Counted from the first letter of the stretch, positions 36,570-48,178 are shown. The stretch: 64,000 bases of DNA from Acinetobacter nosocomialis (GCA_025736915.1 CP107049.1:1488001-1552000), one strand, 5' to 3'. A program made the numbers and translations. Notes: generated from the letters alone by a model not told the origin.

Positions 36570-36947
36570 TTATTCAGCTGAAGTGTTAACTTCACGATCT
36601 ACAAGCTCAACGTAAGCCATCGGTGCTGCATCACCAGCACGGAAGCCCGCTTTAAGAACACGTAGATAGCCGCCGTTACGTTCTTTGTAACGAGGGCCGA
36701 GTACGGTAAATAATTTACCTACAGTTGCAGCATTACGAGTACGAGCAAATGCTAAACGACGATTTGCTACAGTATCGTTTTTTGCTAGAGTGATTAAAGG
36801 CTCAGCAACACGACGTAATTCTTTAGCTTTAGGCACAGTTGTTTTGATCAACTCGTGTTCAAATAAAGAATTAGCCAAGTTTTGGAACATCGCTTTACGA
36901 TGGCTGCTTGTACGGCCTAATTTCACACCACTATTACGATGACGCAT
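36570..36947 (-). CDS. rplQ: 50S ribosomal protein L17
   Basis: 125 residues starting [17 protein letters not shown], the invariant L17 opening. It lies near the base of the large subunit around the exit tunnel. Last gene of the alpha operon, 18 bp after rpoA, followed by a terminator. Confidence 0.98.
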   Translation of the reverse strand: MRHRNSGVKLGRTSSHRKAMFQNLANSLFEHELIKTTVPKAKELRRVAEPLITLAKNDTVANRRLAFARTRNAATVGKLFTVLGPRYKERNGGYLRVLKAGFRAGDAAPMAYVELVDREVNTSAE

Positions 36948-36965
36948 GGTGATAGTCCTACTTAA

Positions 36966-37973
36966 TTAACGGCTACGATAGGCAAAACGGTCGTCCATAC
37001 GAAGACTAGCTGGTGGCCAGTTTTCAAGACGCATACCGAGTTGTAAGCCTTTCGATGCCAAAACATCTTTGATCTCTGTTAACGATTTTTTACCAAGGTT
37101 AGGAGTTTTTAACAACTCAACTTCAGTACGTTGAACGAGATCACCAATGTAGTAAATATTTTCTGCTTTCAAACAGTTAGCAGAACGAACAGTAAGCTCT
37201 AGATCATCTACTGGGCGAAGCAAGATTGGGTCAACTTCTTCACGAGGTTCTTGAGCAACTGGAGTTTGGTCTTTCTGAAGATCAACAAAAATTGCAATTT
37301 GTTGTTGCAAGATTGTTGCCGCTTTGCGGATTGCTTCTTCAGGATCAACCGTTCCATTTGTTTCAAGATCGATTACCAGTTTATCTAAATCGGTACGTTG
37401 TTCAACACGCGCATTTTCAACGGTGTAAGAAACACGTTTAATTGGGCTATAAGAAGCATCTAATTGTAAACGACCAACAGGACGTGTTTCACCTTCAGGG
37501 AAACGAGAATCAGAAGTTTCATAACCACGACCTTGAGAAACTTTCAAGCGCATTTTTAATGAACCTGAAGCACTCAAAGTACCGATTAAATGATCTGGGT
37601 TAACCACTTCAACATTATGAGGTAAACGAAGGTCAGCAGCAGTAATATCGCCAGGACCTTGTTTTTCTAATGTTAAATAAGCTTCATTTTGATCGAACAG
37701 CTTAATAGACAATCCTTTTAGGTTCAGCAAGAGCTCGACGATGTCCTGCTGCAAGCCTTCTAAAGTACTGTACTCGTGCTCGACACCTTCTATCTCTACT
37801 TCAACCACAGCAGCGCCAGGTAAAGAAGACAATAGAATGCGACGTAAAGCATTACCAAGAGTGTGGCCAAAACCACGCTCTAAAGGTTCTAGAATCACTT
37901 TTGCCGAGGTCCCGCTAACCGCTTCGACCTTGATCGCTTGCGGAGTTAGAAACTCGTTTGCAGTACGCGTCAT
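36966..37973 (-). CDS. rpoA: RNA polymerase alpha subunit
   Basis: 335 residues. The N-terminal assembly domain has [22 protein letters not shown]. The C-terminal DNA/activator-binding domain has [19 protein letters not shown] and [16 protein letters not shown]. Alpha dimerises to nucleate the core enzyme. Length is slightly above the E. coli 329. It sits between rpsD and rplQ in the canonical alpha operon. Confidence 0.98.
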   Translation of the reverse strand: MTRTANEFLTPQAIKVEAVSGTSAKVILEPLERGFGHTLGNALRRILLSSLPGAAVVEVEIEGVEHEYSTLEGLQQDIVELLLNLKGLSIKLFDQNEAYLTLEKQGPGDITAADLRLPHNVEVVNPDHLIGTLSASGSLKMRLKVSQGRGYETSDSRFPEGETRPVGRLQLDASYSPIKRVSYTVENARVEQRTDLDKLVIDLETNGTVDPEEAIRKAATILQQQIAIFVDLQKDQTPVAQEPREEVDPILLRPVDDLELTVRSANCLKAENIYYIGDLVQRTEVELLKTPNLGKKSLTEIKDVLASKGLQLGMRLENWPPASLRMDDRFAYRSR

Positions 37974-37990
37974 TATTGCTACCTCAAGGA

Positions 37991-38617
37991 TTATTTAGAA
38001 TACAATTCTACAATCAAGCTTTCGTTGATTTCAGCAGGTAAATCAGAACGATCTGGTGCAGCTTTAAACGTACCTTCAAGTTTAGAATGATCAACATCAA
38101 TCCAAGCTGGAATACCACGTTGAGCAGCTAATTCAATCGCGTTTTTGATACGCAATTGTTGTTTAGCACCTTCGTGAACCGCAATTACATCACCCGCTTT
38201 AACTTGAATAGATGCGATGTTTACACGACGACCATTCAAAGTAATGCTACGGTGACTTACTAACTGACGAGCTTCTGCACGTGTAGAACCAAAACCCATG
38301 CGATAAACAACGTTATCAAGACGGCTTTCAAGCAATTTCAACAAGTTCTCACCAGTTGCGCCTTTAACACGAGCTGCTTCTTTATAGTAGTTACTAAATT
38401 GACGCTCTAACACACCGTAAATACGACGGACTTTTTGTTTTTCACGTAATTGTAGTGAATACTCAGATTGCTTACCACCGCGAGCCTGACCATGTTGACC
38501 AGGTGCTTTGTTAGCTTTTTTAGTTTTGACGTCAAATGGTTTAACGCCAGATTTAAGTTGCAGGTCTGTCCCTTCGCGGCGAGAGAGTTTGCATTTTGGA
38601 CCAATATAACGAGCCAT
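37991..38617 (-). CDS. rpsD: 30S ribosomal protein S4
   Basis: 208 residues opening [19 protein letters not shown], with the S4 RNA-binding motif [22 protein letters not shown] primary 16S rRNA-binding protein; in E. coli S4 is the translational regulator of the alpha operon, but no target pseudoknot was established here. Confidence 0.98.
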   Translation of the reverse strand: MARYIGPKCKLSRREGTDLQLKSGVKPFDVKTKKANKAPGQHGQARGGKQSEYSLQLREKQKVRRIYGVLERQFSNYYKEAARVKGATGENLLKLLESRLDNVVYRMGFGSTRAEARQLVSHRSITLNGRRVNIASIQVKAGDVIAVHEGAKQQLRIKNAIELAAQRGIPAWIDVDHSKLEGTFKAAPDRSDLPAEINESLIVELYSK

Positions 38618-38629
38618 GAATGTTTCTCC

Positions 38630-39016
38630 TTACACGCGACGTTTTTTAGGTGGACGGCAACCGTTGTGAGGAATTGGAGTCACATCGGTAATGCTGTTAA
38701 TCTTATAACCCACTGCGCCTAATGCACGAACCGCAGACTCACGACCTGGACCAGGACCTTTTACAAGGACGTCTAGGTTTTTCAAACCGTAATCTAAAGC
38801 TGCTTTACCAGCAACTTCAGCAGCTACCTGAGCAGCAAACGGAGTTGATTTACGTGAACCACGGAAGCCTTGTCCACCTGAGGTGGCCCAAGCCAATGCA
38901 TTACCTTGACGATCGGTAATCGTAACAATGGTGTTATTAAAAGACGCGTGAATGTGTGCAACACCTTCAGAGACGGTACGAGTGACCTTCTTGCGTGTGC
39001 GAGTATCTTTAGCCAT
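38630..39016 (-). CDS. rpsK: 30S ribosomal protein S11
   Basis: 128 residues with [22 protein letters not shown] and the Gly/Arg-rich ending [10 protein letters not shown] platform protein contacting the mRNA path. Thirteen-base spacing to rpsD. Confidence 0.98.
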
Positions 39017-39035
39017 CTTTTAGCTTCCAGAAATC

Positions 39036-39392
39036 TTACTTTTTAATCGGTTTGCGCGGACCTTTACGGGTACGTGCGTTAGTTTTGGTGCGTTGACCAC
39101 GGACAGGCAAGCTGCGACGATGACGAAGGCCACGATAGCAACCTAAATCCATTAAACGTTTAATGTTCATGGAAATTTCGCGACGTAAGTCACCTTCGGT
39201 AGGAACCTTAGCAACTTCTGCACGAATCGCATCAAGCTGTGCATCGTCCAACTCACGGATCTTAGTAGTCTCAGTAATACCAACTGAAGCTAAGATATTC
39301 TTAGCAGTGTGGCGACCGATACCAAAGATATAAGTGAGGGAGATAACAGCATGCTTGTTATCCGGAATGTTTACACCGGCAATACGAGCCAT
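39036..39392 (-). CDS. rpsM: 30S ribosomal protein S13
   Basis: 118 residues opening [19 protein letters not shown] and ending in the basic [18 protein letters not shown] tail that reaches the P-site tRNA. First gene of the alpha block, separated from rpmJ by a 106-bp spacer with a hairpin. Confidence 0.98.
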   Translation of the reverse strand: MARIAGVNIPDNKHAVISLTYIFGIGRHTAKNILASVGITETTKIRELDDAQLDAIRAEVAKVPTEGDLRREISMNIKRLMDLGCYRGLRHRRSLPVRGQRTKTNARTRKGPRKPIKK

Positions 39393-39426
39393 TCACTTTC
39401 TCCAAAAAGGCAGTAGAGATAATCAA

Positions 39427-39453
39427 CCGCCCCACAAAAATCTTGAGGGGCGG
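39427..39453 (-). promoter_or_regulatory. GC-rich hairpin between rpmJ and rpsM
   Basis: CCGCCCC and GGGGCGG pair perfectly over 13 bases, at the spc/alpha junction. No T tract follows on the transcribed strand, so it is not a standard terminator; a processing or pausing site or a leader target is possible. Confidence 0.55.
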
Positions 39454-39498
39454 ATATTAACCCAATTCGCCTACTGAAATCAACAGGTCTTGATTAGA

Positions 39499-39615
39499 TT
39501 AACCTTGACGCTGCTTATGACGAGGTTCTGCGCTACAAATCACGCGAATAACCCCATTACGACGGATAACTTTACAGCTACCACAAATTTTCTTTACAGA
39601 AGCTTGTACTTTCAT
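39499..39615 (-). CDS. rpmJ: 50S ribosomal protein L36
   Basis: 38 residues beginning [15 protein letters not shown]. It is the zinc-binding (C+) form, with C11, C14, C27 and H32. The C+ form needs zinc and is normally expressed under zinc sufficiency. Located between secY and rpsM as in other gammaproteobacteria. Confidence 0.96.
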
Positions 39616-39635
39616 GATGAAACCTCTAAGTGCGC

Positions 39636-40994
39636 TTATCCCTTAGGATGAGCAGTCGTTTTTCTCATTAATGTTTGATTGTCATATTGATGAGATGTTA
39701 AATGCGCTTGTAGCTGAGCCATAAAGTCCATAACAACAACTACTACGATCAGTAATGAGGTACCACCCAAGTAGAATGGAATACCAAAAGAACTTTGTAG
39801 AATCATTGGCATCAAACAAATGACTGTAATATAAATCGCACCAATAAACGTCAAACGATTAAGAATATGATCTAAGTAACGAGCAGTTTGCTCACCTGGG
39901 CGAATACCAGGCACATAAGCTCCGCTGCGTTTTAGATTTTCTGATACTTCCTTAGGGCTAAATACTAAAGCCGTATAAAAGTAACAGAAAAAGATAATTA
40001 ACGCACCAAAGAGCACCAAATACAAAGGCTGTCCAGGCGACAATACCAAAGCTAAATCTTGTAAGCTACGTTTAATTAAACCAGCACTCGGATCTGCACT
40101 ACCTACCCATTGACCAAGACTTGCTGGGAACAATAGTAAAGAGCTTGCAAAAATCGCAGGAATCACACCAGCCATATTAATTTTTAATGGTAGATGTGTT
40201 TGCTGAGCTGTAAATATACGACGCCCTTGCTGCTTCTGCGCATAGTTTACTGGAATACGACGCTGTGCTTTTTCAATAAACACAATCGCAGCCAATACAC
40301 CAAGAGACAAAAGACCAAAGATAACAAGACCAATTAAACTTGTTTGACCATTATCTACAGATGACACTGATTGCATAATTAACTTAGGCAAACCAGCTAC
40401 AATACCTGCAAAAATAATCATTGAGATACCATTACCGATACCTCTTTCAGTGATTTGTTCACCTAACCACATTAGGAACATAGTTCCAGCGATAAGTGAC
40501 GTAACCGCAGGGATATAGAATGCAAGTCCTGTAGACAGAGTAATACCCTGACCAATAAGACCCGCACACATACCTACTGCCTGAACCACTGCAAGTAGTA
40601 ATGTACCTTGACGCGTATATTGATTAATTTTTCGCTTACCTTGCTCTCCTTCCTTTTTCAAGGCTTCAAGAGAAGGAATCACCGTTGACATTAACTGCAC
40701 AATAATTGATGCAGAAATATAAGGCATGATCCCTAAAGCAAGAATCGACATTCGCTCTAAAGCACCGCCAGAAAACATATTGAATAGCCCAAGAATAGTT
40801 CCTTGGTTTGCATGAAATAAATTTTCTAACGCAGCATTATTAATGCCTGGTACTGGAATATGCGCTCCTAGTCGAAAGACCAGCAATGCACCGATTAGAA
40901 AACTCATCCGGCGAATAATTTCACGGTATTTCACATGAAATGGCTGACCTTTCATCATGTTGACATGACCTGAAGAACTAGGAGACATAGACAC
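39636..40994 (-). CDS. secY: Preprotein translocase subunit SecY
   Basis: 452 residues with ten membrane helices forming the Sec channel. The opening [25 protein letters not shown], the plug region [26 protein letters not shown] and the loop [22 protein letters not shown] are conserved. The first ~15 residues are Ser/Pro-rich and a later Met (MMKGQ) is a possible start. It follows rplO by seven bases. Confidence 0.97.
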
Positions 40995-41000
40995 TCGAGA

Positions 41001-41441
41001 TTACTCCTCGACTTTACCGCCAGCTGCTTCAATTGCAGCTTTAGCGCCTTTAGTCAATGCAACACCTTGAACAGTGAATGCACGAGTGATTTCACCAGAA
41101 AGCACGATACGAGCACGAATTTGATCGCGACGAACAACATTCGCAGCTTTTAAAGTTTCAAGGCTAACGATGTCGCCTTCCACTTTAGTTAACTCAGACA
41201 AACGTACTTCAGCAGTTTTTAAAGCGATTTGGCTAGTGAAACCGAATTTAGGTAAACGACGATAAATCGCTGTTTGACCGCCTTCGAAACCTGGACGAAC
41301 GCCACCACTTTTACGTGATTTTTGACCTTTGACACCACGGCCACCAGTCTTACCAACGCCAGAACCGATACCACGGCCTAAACGACGGTGTTCACGTTTT
41401 GCACCTTCTGCAGGTGCAAGCTCATTTAAACGCAGAGTCAT
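41001..41441 (-). CDS. rplO: 50S ribosomal protein L15
   Basis: 146 residues with the Gly/Arg/Lys-rich start ([20 protein letters not shown]) that threads 23S rRNA and a folded C-terminal half. Overlaps the rpmD-secY run of the spc block. Confidence 0.98.
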   Translation of the reverse strand: MTLRLNELAPAEGAKREHRRLGRGIGSGVGKTGGRGVKGQKSRKSGGVRPGFEGGQTAIYRRLPKFGFTSQIALKTAEVRLSELTKVEGDIVSLETLKAANVVRRDQIRARIVLSGEITRAFTVQGVALTKGAKAAIEAAGGKVEE

Positions 41442-41444
41442 GGC

Positions 41445-41621
41445 TTATTCCTCTACACTAACCATATAGTAGACTTTGTTGATCATACCGCGGTTAGAAG
41501 GCGTATCTTGCACTTCTACAGTATGACCAATACGACGCAGACCTAAACCTTGTAAGCAAAGCTTGTGATTTTTCAAGCGATGTGAAGAAGATTTAGTCTG
41601 GGTAACTTTAATCGTTTTCAT
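41445..41621 (-). CDS. rpmD: 50S ribosomal protein L30
   Basis: 58 residues, [20 protein letters not shown] through [24 protein letters not shown], the L30 signature. Below the usual ORF length cutoffs, but position between rpsE and rplO and sequence are decisive. Confidence 0.96.
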
Positions 41622-41627
41622 GATTGA

Positions 41628-42125
41628 TTACCCTTGAATTTCTTCTACTGATTTACCACGTTTCGCAGCGACTTTCTCAGGAGAAGTCATATCACGCAAA
41701 CCTTTAAAAGTTGCGTTTACTACGTTAGCAGCATTTGTAGAACCATAACATTTAGCAAGTACGTTATGTACACCTGCAGCTTCAAGAACGGCACGCATTG
41801 CACCACCAGCGATTACGCCAGTACCTTCTGAAGCAGGTTGCATGTATACACGGCTTGCACCATGACGAGCATTCACAGGGTGTTGTAAAGTAGTACCAGC
41901 AAGGTCTACAGTGATCATGTTGCGACGAGCAGCTTCAAGTGCTTTAGAAATAGCAGCAGGAACTTCACGTGCTTTACCACGACCAAAACCAACACGACCA
42001 TTACCATCACCCACAACAGTTAATGCTGTGAAAGAGAAGATACGACCGCCCTTAACAACTTTGGCTACACGATCAACGGCAACCAGCTTTTCAACAAGAC
42101 CTTCGTTTTGTTCAACTTTAGCCAT
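41628..42125 (-). CDS. rpsE: 30S ribosomal protein S5
   Basis: 165 residues with the double-stranded RNA-binding segment [21 protein letters not shown] and the spectinomycin-loop region KVVKGGR. Involved in decoding accuracy. Confidence 0.98.
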
Positions 42126-42127
42126 GA

Positions 42128-42478
42128 TTAGAACTCCAAGCCGTTTTCACGAGCAGCATCAGCCAAGGCTTTGATACGACCATGATATTTAAAACCAGAA
42201 CGGTCAAATGCAACTTTAGTTACACCAGCTGCTTTCGCGCGTTCTGCGATTAAAGCACCTACTTTAGTAGCCGCGTCTACATTACCTGTAGTACCGCTAC
42301 GTAAAGATGCATCCAAAGTTGAAGCTTGCGCTAAAACTTTGCCACCATCTGCTGAAATAACTTGAGCATAGATGTGACGCGGAGTGCGGTTTACACACAA
42401 ACGAGTCGCACCCAATGCACGAATGTGCAAGCGTGTGCTTTTCGCACGACGCAAACGGGATTGTTTCTTTTCGTTCAT
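42128..42478 (-). CDS. rplR: 50S ribosomal protein L18
   Basis: 116 residues. [28 protein letters not shown] and [21 protein letters not shown] are L18 signatures; the protein binds 5S rRNA. Two bases separate it from rpsE. Confidence 0.98.
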   Translation of the reverse strand: MNEKKQSRLRRAKSTRLHIRALGATRLCVNRTPRHIYAQVISADGGKVLAQASTLDASLRSGTTGNVDAATKVGALIAERAKAAGVTKVAFDRSGFKYHGRIKALADAARENGLEF

Positions 42479-42492
42479 AAGAACCTCGCGCC

Positions 42493-43026
42493 TTATTTCT
42501 TCTTAGCTTCTTTACGAAGAATGACTTCATCCGAATAACGAACACCTTTACCTTTATATGGTTCAGGAGCACGGTATGCACGGATTTCTGCCGCTACTTG
42601 ACCTAACAACTGCTTGTTTGCTGATTTCAAAATGATTTCAGTAGCAGTTGGAGTTTCCGCTGTTACACCTTCTGGTAAAGCGTAGTCAATTGGGTGTGAG
42701 TAACCAAGGTTAAGGTTTACAACAGTACCTTTAACCGCAGCTTTATAACCAACACCAACTAGCTGCAACTTACGTTCGAAGCCTTCGCTAACACCTTTTA
42801 CAAGGTTGTTCAATACAGCGCGAGCAGTACCAGCTTGCATCCAAGCATCTTTCGATTCTTTAACTGGAGCAAGTTGAAGTTTACCTTCTTCCTGTTTTAG
42901 CTCGACCAGCGCATGCAGGTTGAAAGACAATGTACCTTTAGTGCCTTTCACTTCGACCTGCCGGCCGTTCTGAGTAACTGCTACACCATTAGGTACAGTT
43001 ACTGGGGCTTTAGCCACACGAGACAT
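42493..43026 (-). CDS. rplF: 50S ribosomal protein L6
   Basis: 177 residues; the C-terminal [24 protein letters not shown] is the L6 signature. Located near the factor-binding centre of the large subunit. Confidence 0.98.
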   Translation of the reverse strand: MSRVAKAPVTVPNGVAVTQNGRQVEVKGTKGTLSFNLHALVELKQEEGKLQLAPVKESKDAWMQAGTARAVLNNLVKGVSEGFERKLQLVGVGYKAAVKGTVVNLNLGYSHPIDYALPEGVTAETPTATEIILKSANKQLLGQVAAEIRAYRAPEPYKGKGVRYSDEVILRKEAKKK

Positions 43027-43039
43027 GAGGAATCACCTA

Positions 43040-43435
43040 TTAAGAAACAAAAGCAATAACTTCACCACCAACGCCTGCAGCACGTGCAGCGCGATCAGTC
43101 ATGATGCCTTTGCTTGTAGAAACAATTGCAATACCTAAACCTTGCTTAACGCTTGGAAGTTTATCTTTACCACGGTATTGGCGAAGACCTGGACGGCTTA
43201 CGCGCTTAACCATTTCGATAACTGGTTTGCCTTCGAAATATTTTAAAGTAATTGTCAAAGTAGATTTTGTCTCTTCTTGAGCAACTTCTACATTTGAAAT
43301 ATAACCTTCTTGTTGAAGTACGTTTGCAATTGCAACTTTCAACTTAGAAGAAGGCATAGAAACAGTTTGTTTCTTAGCCATTTGTGCGTTACGAACACGT
43401 GTTAGCATGTCGGCAACGGTATCTTGCATACTCAT
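43040..43435 (-). CDS. rpsH: 30S ribosomal protein S8
   Basis: 131 residues with [10 protein letters not shown] and the C-terminal [27 protein letters not shown]8 is a primary 16S binder and in E. coli represses the spc operon by binding near rplE; that site was not verified here. Confidence 0.98.
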   Translation of the reverse strand: MSMQDTVADMLTRVRNAQMAKKQTVSMPSSKLKVAIANVLQQEGYISNVEVAQEETKSTLTITLKYFEGKPVIEMVKRVSRPGLRQYRGKDKLPSVKQGLGIAIVSTSKGIMTDRAARAAGVGGEVIAFVS

Positions 43436-43446
43436 TTAGTCGCTCC

Positions 43447-43752
43447 TTACCAGCTTGCCTTAACAACGCCTGGTACATCACCCTGCATTACTGTGTCACG
43501 TAATTTGTTACGGCTTAAACCGAACTTACGGAAGTAACCATGAGGACGACCAGTTAAACCACAACGGTTACGAAGACGTACCGGAGATGCATTACGTGGC
43601 AATGCTTGTAACTTTAACATCGCTTCGAAACGCTCTTCTTCACTTGCATTTACGTTTGCAATCGTAGCTTTTAATTCAGCACGTTTTGCAGCGTATTTAG
43701 CAACTGTTTTTTCGCGTTTCAATTCGCGATTAATCATACCTTTCTTAGCCAT
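43447..43752 (-). CDS. rpsN: 30S ribosomal protein S14
   Basis: 101 residues, the long zinc-independent type: a single Cys in [23 protein letters not shown] instead of the paired CxxC motifs of zinc-binding S14. Confidence 0.98.
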   Translation of the reverse strand: MAKKGMINRELKREKTVAKYAAKRAELKATIANVNASEEERFEAMLKLQALPRNASPVRLRNRCGLTGRPHGYFRKFGLSRNKLRDTVMQGDVPGVVKASW

Positions 43753-43761
43753 ATCGACCTC

Positions 43762-44298
43762 TTATTTGAACGGGAAGCCGAATGCACGCATAAGCGCACG
43801 GCCTTCGTCATCGGTGCGAGCAGTCGTAGTAATAGTAATATCCATACCACGAATACGATCAATCTTATCGAAATCGATTTCAGGGAAAACGATTTGCTCT
43901 TTCAAACCCATTGAGTAGTTACCACGACCATCAAATGATTTCGAAGAGAAACCACGGAAGTCACGGATACGAGGGATTGCGATTGAGATCAAACGGTCCA
44001 AGAATTCGTACATTTGGTCGCCACGTAAAGTAACTTTACAACCAATCGGCCAACCATCACGGATTTTGAAACCTGCGATAGATTTACGAGCAAGTGTAAT
44101 TACTGGTTTTTGACCAGCAATTAATTGCATGTCGACTACAGCGCCATCTAATAATTTCTTATCAGTTGCAGCTGCGCCTACACCCATATTTAGGGTAATT
44201 TTTGTGATGCGTGGAATTTCCATCACGTTCTTAATGCTAAGTTCTTCTTGTAACTTTGCTTTAAGTTCATCGTTGTAACGTGCTTTAAGTCTGGCCAT
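43762..44298 (-). CDS. rplE: 50S ribosomal protein L5
   Basis: 178 residues with [16 protein letters not shown] and the [19 protein letters not shown] signature. Binds 5S rRNA and contacts the P-site tRNA. Confidence 0.98.
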   Translation of the reverse strand: MARLKARYNDELKAKLQEELSIKNVMEIPRITKITLNMGVGAAATDKKLLDGAVVDMQLIAGQKPVITLARKSIAGFKIRDGWPIGCKVTLRGDQMYEFLDRLISIAIPRIRDFRGFSSKSFDGRGNYSMGLKEQIVFPEIDFDKIDRIRGMDITITTTARTDDEGRALMRAFGFPFK

Positions 44299-44313
44299 TG
44301 CCTTTTCAACCTA

Positions 44314-44631
44314 TTACTTCGCTACCGCCACTGATTCACCATTTGATTTATAAACGCGAGTTTTCACGCCATCAATCACTTGGTAACCAACACGGTCAGC
44401 CTTCTGGGTTGTAGCATTTAAAATTGCCACGTTTGAAATATGAAGCGAAGCTTCTTGAGTAACTACACCGCCTTCAGCGCCAGTTACACGGTTAGGCTTT
44501 TGATGCTTCTTCACTAAGTTAAGGCCTTCAACCTTAACGCGGTCTTCAGAAACAGACAATACAGTACCCTGTTTGCCTTTTTCTTTACCTGCGATCACGA
44601 TAACTTGATCGCCTTTTTTAATCTTAGCCAT
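44314..44631 (-). CDS. rplX: 50S ribosomal protein L24
   Basis: 105 residues with the KOW motif KKGDQVIVIAGKEKGKQGTV. An early assembly initiator of the large subunit. Confidence 0.98.
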   Translation of the reverse strand: MAKIKKGDQVIVIAGKEKGKQGTVLSVSEDRVKVEGLNLVKKHQKPNRVTGAEGGVVTQEASLHISNVAILNATTQKADRVGYQVIDGVKTRVYKSNGESVAVAK

Positions 44632-44640
44632 GATTGCCTC

Positions 44641-45009
44641 TTATAGAACTTCAGGAGCCAATGAAATGATTTTCATGAACTGTTCAGTACGAAGTTCACG
44701 AGTCACTGGTCCGAAGATACGAGTAGCAATCGGAGCTTTGTTGTTGTTCAAGATAACTGCAGCATTATCATCAAAACGGATCACAGAACCATCTGGACGA
44801 CGAATGCCGAATTTAGTACGAACTACAACCGCATTCATCACGTCACCTTTTTTAACACGTGCGCGTGGGATTGCTTCTTTTACAGTAACTTTAATAATGT
44901 CGCCAACAGAAGCATAACGACGATGTGAACCACCAAGTACTTTAATACATTGTACGCGGCGAGCACCACTGTTGTCTGCTACGTCGAGCATAGTTTCGGT
45001 TTGAATCAT
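44641..45009 (-). CDS. rplN: 50S ribosomal protein L14
   Basis: 122 residues from the ATG at 45009 ([19 protein letters not shown]), the universal L14 opening and length. The open frame reaches 45042, but those 11 codons are within the intercistronic stem-loop and are rejected. First gene of the spc block. Confidence 0.97.
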
Positions 45010-45028
45010 TGCCCTACTCCAAAACCGA

Positions 45029-45086
45029 GCATCACCGGTCACAATTTCGAAAGGCTCAAAGAGTACTCGAAATTGACCGATGATGC
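45029..45086 (-). promoter_or_regulatory. Long stem-loop at the S10/spc junction (rpsQ-rplN)
   Basis: 45029-45050 and 45067-45086 are almost fully complementary: 19 pairs, one mismatch and a two-base bulge around a 16-base loop. It fills nearly the whole 92-bp gap between rpsQ and rplN and leaves the rplN ribosome site just outside. No T tract follows, so read-through is expected. A ribonuclease processing site, a pause or a regulatory target are the likely roles. Confidence 0.6.
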
Positions 45087-45101
45087 AACAAGAACGTCGA
45101 A

Positions 45102-45359
45102 TTACTCAGCAGCTGCTTCAACTACTTCCACCAAAGTCCAAGCTTTAGTTTTAGAAATTGGGCGGCTTTCTTTAATGGTTACAACATCGCCAATTTTAGC
45201 AACATTGTTCTCATCATGAGCGTGTAACTTAGTTGAACGGCGAATTGACTTGCCATACAACGGGTGTTGAACGCGGCGTTCAATAAGAACAACAATAGAT
45301 TTATCCATTTTGTCACTTACGACTTTGCCGGTTAACGTGCGGACTGTTTTTTCACTCAT
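45102..45359 (-). CDS. rpsQ: 30S ribosomal protein S17
   Basis: 85 residues with [21 protein letters not shown] and [17 protein letters not shown], the S17 OB-fold. Last gene of the S10 block; its start overlaps the rpmC end by four bases (ATGA). Confidence 0.98.
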
Positions 45360-45553
45360 TGTCCGTTCCCCTGTTTTTCGGTAAGGAGTGTCTTAATACG
45401 AGCAATTGTCTTACGAGCAACTTGCACTTCGTGCGATTTACCCAACTGACCAGTTGCTTTCGCCATACGAAGACGGAATTGGTTAAGCTGTTGCTCATCA
45501 AGCAAAGCTTTCAACTCTTCTACCGATTTTTCACGTAGATCTTTAGTTTTCAT
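45356..45553 (-). CDS. rpmC: 50S ribosomal protein L29
   Basis: 65 residues of two helices ([37 protein letters not shown]). Sits at the tunnel exit by L23. Overlaps both neighbours by one to four bases, indicating translational coupling. Confidence 0.97.
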
Positions 45554-45966
45554 TACATTACCGTCCGAGTCACGATAGTGGTTTTAAACGGAAGTTTAGC
45601 AGCAGCTAAAGCAAATGCTTCACGCGCTAATTCTTCGTTCACACCTTCAATTTCGTACAGGATCTTACCTGGTTGGATCTGGCAAACCCAGTATTCCACG
45701 CTACCCTTACCTTTACCCATACGCACTTCAAGAGGCTTTTGAGTAATTGGTTTATCCGGGAATACGCGAATAAAGATTTTACCACCACGCTTAATACGGC
45801 GGCTAATAGTACGACGTGCAGCTTCAATCTGACGCGCAGTCATACGACCACGTTCAGTTGCTTTAATTGCAATCGAACCAAATGATACTGTACTACCACG
45901 ATGCGCTAGACCAGTGTTACGGCCTTTGTGCACTTTACGGAATTTGGTACGTTTAGGTTGCAACAT
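45553..45966 (-). CDS. rplP: 50S ribosomal protein L16
   Basis: 137 residues opening [17 protein letters not shown], with [17 protein letters not shown]. Needed for A-site structure and peptidyl transfer. Its R81-containing loop ([14 protein letters not shown]) is present. Confidence 0.98.
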   Translation of the reverse strand: MLQPKRTKFRKVHKGRNTGLAHRGSTVSFGSIAIKATERGRMTARQIEAARRTISRRIKRGGKIFIRVFPDKPITQKPLEVRMGKGKGSVEYWVCQIQPGKILYEIEGVNEELAREAFALAAAKLPFKTTIVTRTVM

Positions 45967-45969
45967 GGA

Positions 45970-46722
45970 TTATTCTCCCTTGTCAGCAGCACGGTCACCG
46001 CGACGACCACGACGCTCTTGACCTTCACCACGACCACGACCACGTTTAGCTGGACGATCTTCAGCAGGAGCAGGGTTCATGACTTGTTTCATGCCACCTA
46101 AGATCTCGCCACGGAAAATCCAAACTTTAACACCAATCGTACCGTAAGTTGTTTCTGCACGCATAGTTGCATAGTCAATGTCTGCACGTAACGTATGCAA
46201 AGGTACACGACCTTCACGATACCATTCTGTACGAGCAATCTCTGCACCACCTAAACGGCCAGACACTTCAACTTTGATACCTTTAGCACCAGCACGCATA
46301 GTGTTTTGAACCGCACGCTTCATAGCACGACGGAACATAACACGCTTTTCTAATTGAGAAGCAATTGCTTCAGCAACTAAACGCGCATCTAAGTCTGGGC
46401 GATCAATTTCGTTGATACTTACTTGCGCTGGAACACCCATAATGCTGGTAAGTTCGCGCTGTAATTTCTCAATATCTTCGCCTTTTTTACCGATTACGAT
46501 ACCAGGACGAGCTGTGCTAATAGTTACTTTAGCAGCGCCTGATGGACGTTCGATAAGAATATTGCTTACCATCGCATTCTTAAGTTTTTTAGTTAAAAAC
46601 TCACGAACTTGAAGATCTTTAAGCAAGTATTCAGCGTATTGTTTCGGATTCGCATACCAGTTAGCGTTATGACGTTTCACAACACCTAGGCGGATACCGA
46701 TTGGATGAACCTTCTGACCCAT
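45970..46722 (-). CDS. rpsC: 30S ribosomal protein S3
   Basis: 250 residues with a KH domain ([19 protein letters not shown]) that shapes the mRNA entry site. The tail is Arg/Gly-rich ([20 protein letters not shown]), longer than the E. coli protein (233). Confidence 0.98.
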   Translation of the reverse strand: MGQKVHPIGIRLGVVKRHNANWYANPKQYAEYLLKDLQVREFLTKKLKNAMVSNILIERPSGAAKVTISTARPGIVIGKKGEDIEKLQRELTSIMGVPAQVSINEIDRPDLDARLVAEAIASQLEKRVMFRRAMKRAVQNTMRAGAKGIKVEVSGRLGGAEIARTEWYREGRVPLHTLRADIDYATMRAETTYGTIGVKVWIFRGEILGGMKQVMNPAPAEDRPAKRGRGRGEGQERRGRRGDRAADKGE

Positions 46723-46723
46723 A

Positions 46724-47056
46724 TCAAACCCCTACCTTAACGGTGATGTGACAAGTACGCTTAGTAATACGATCTGCACGGCCTTTAGCACGTGGCATAA
46801 TACGTTTAAGGCTCATGCCTTCATCAACGTAAATCGTAGAAACTTTAAGATCGTCAACATCTAAACTGTTATTGTGTTCAGCGTTTGCAATCGCAGATTC
46901 CAATGCTTTTTTTACTAAAACAGCAGCTTTTTTATTGCTGAAGTTTAAGATGTTTAAAGCATGCGCAACAGATTTGCCGCGAATAAGATCTGCAACCAAA
47001 CGTGCTTTTTGTGCCGAGATAGCGGCACCGCGTAATTTAGCAGTTACTTCCATCAT
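46724..47056 (-). CDS. rplV: 50S ribosomal protein L22
   Basis: 110 residues (109 if the second Met is used). [17 protein letters not shown] and the tunnel loop [20 protein letters not shown] are conserved; changes in that loop cause macrolide resistance in many bacteria, and the loop looks wild-type here. Confidence 0.98.
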
Positions 47057-47064
47057 GACACCTA

Positions 47065-47340
47065 TTAACGTTTAGATTTCTTGTCAACACCGTGACCACG
47101 ATAGGTACGAGTTGGCGCGAATTCACCGAGTTTATGACCAACCATATGCTCAGTAACAATTACTGGAACGTGATTACGACCATTATGAACAGAGATTGTT
47201 AAACCAACAAAATCTGGAAGGATCATCGAACGACGAGACCAAGTTTTGATCGGCTTGCGAGAGTTACTAGCAACAGCCGCTTCAACCTTAGCGAACAAGT
47301 GCGCATCGACGAATGGGCCTTTTTTCAGAGAACGAGGCAT
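47065..47340 (-). CDS. rpsS: 30S ribosomal protein S19
   Basis: 91 residues opening [20 protein letters not shown], with [16 protein letters not shown]. Head protein contacting S13 and the A-site finger. Confidence 0.98.
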
Positions 47341-47353
47341 TAGTCAGATTCCT

Positions 47354-48178
47354 TTACTTGACGCGACGGTCGCGAATAATCATCTTAGTCGTACGCTTAT
47401 TGGTACGTGTCTTGTACCCTTTAGCTTTTTGACCCCATGGGCTTACAGGTTGAATACCTTTGTTACGCCCTTCACCACCACCGTGTGGGTGGTCAATCGG
47501 GTTCATCGCCATACCACGTACGGTAGGACGAACACCACGCCAGCGTGAAGCACCAGCTTTACCCAATGAACGAAGGTTGTTTTCTTGGTTAGAAACTTCA
47601 CCAATTACAGCGCGGCATTCAACGTGTACTTTACGCATTTCGCCTGAACGAAGACGAATAATCGCGTAAGAACCATCACGACCCAACAACTGAACAGAAG
47701 CACCAGCAGAACGCGCTAATTGCGCACCCTTACCAATTTTAAGTTCAACGTTATGAAGTGTAGAACCGATCGGCATGTTACGAAGTGGCAAGCAGTTACC
47801 TGGACGAATTGGAGCATCGTTACCAGATTGTACTTTATCGCCAGCACGTAAACCTTTAGGTGCAATGATATAACGACGCTCACCGTCAGCATATTTCAAT
47901 AAAGCAATATGTGCTGTACGGTTTGGATCGTATTCAATACGCTCTACAACAGCTGGGATGCTGTCTTTGTTACGTTTGAAGTCAACGATACGGTAGTGTT
48001 GTTTATGACCACCACCAACGTGACGAGTAGTAATGTGACCGTTGTTATTACGACCACCAGTACGTTTTTTAGCTTCAACCAACGGTGCGTAAGGAGCGCC
48101 TTTGTGAAGATGGTCATGAACCACTTTCTCTACAAAGCGACGTCCTGGAGACGTTGGCTTACATTTTTGAATCGGCAT
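47354..48178 (-). CDS. rplB: 50S ribosomal protein L2
   Basis: 274 residues with [19 protein letters not shown] and the C-terminal [18 protein letters not shown] containing the conserved histidine close to the peptidyl transferase centre. Confidence 0.98.
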   Translation of the reverse strand: MPIQKCKPTSPGRRFVEKVVHDHLHKGAPYAPLVEAKKRTGGRNNNGHITTRHVGGGHKQHYRIVDFKRNKDSIPAVVERIEYDPNRTAHIALLKYADGERRYIIAPKGLRAGDKVQSGNDAPIRPGNCLPLRNMPIGSTLHNVELKIGKGAQLARSAGASVQLLGRDGSYAIIRLRSGEMRKVHVECRAVIGEVSNQENNLRSLGKAGASRWRGVRPTVRGMAMNPIDHPHGGGEGRNKGIQPVSPWGQKAKGYKTRTNKRTTKMIIRDRRVK

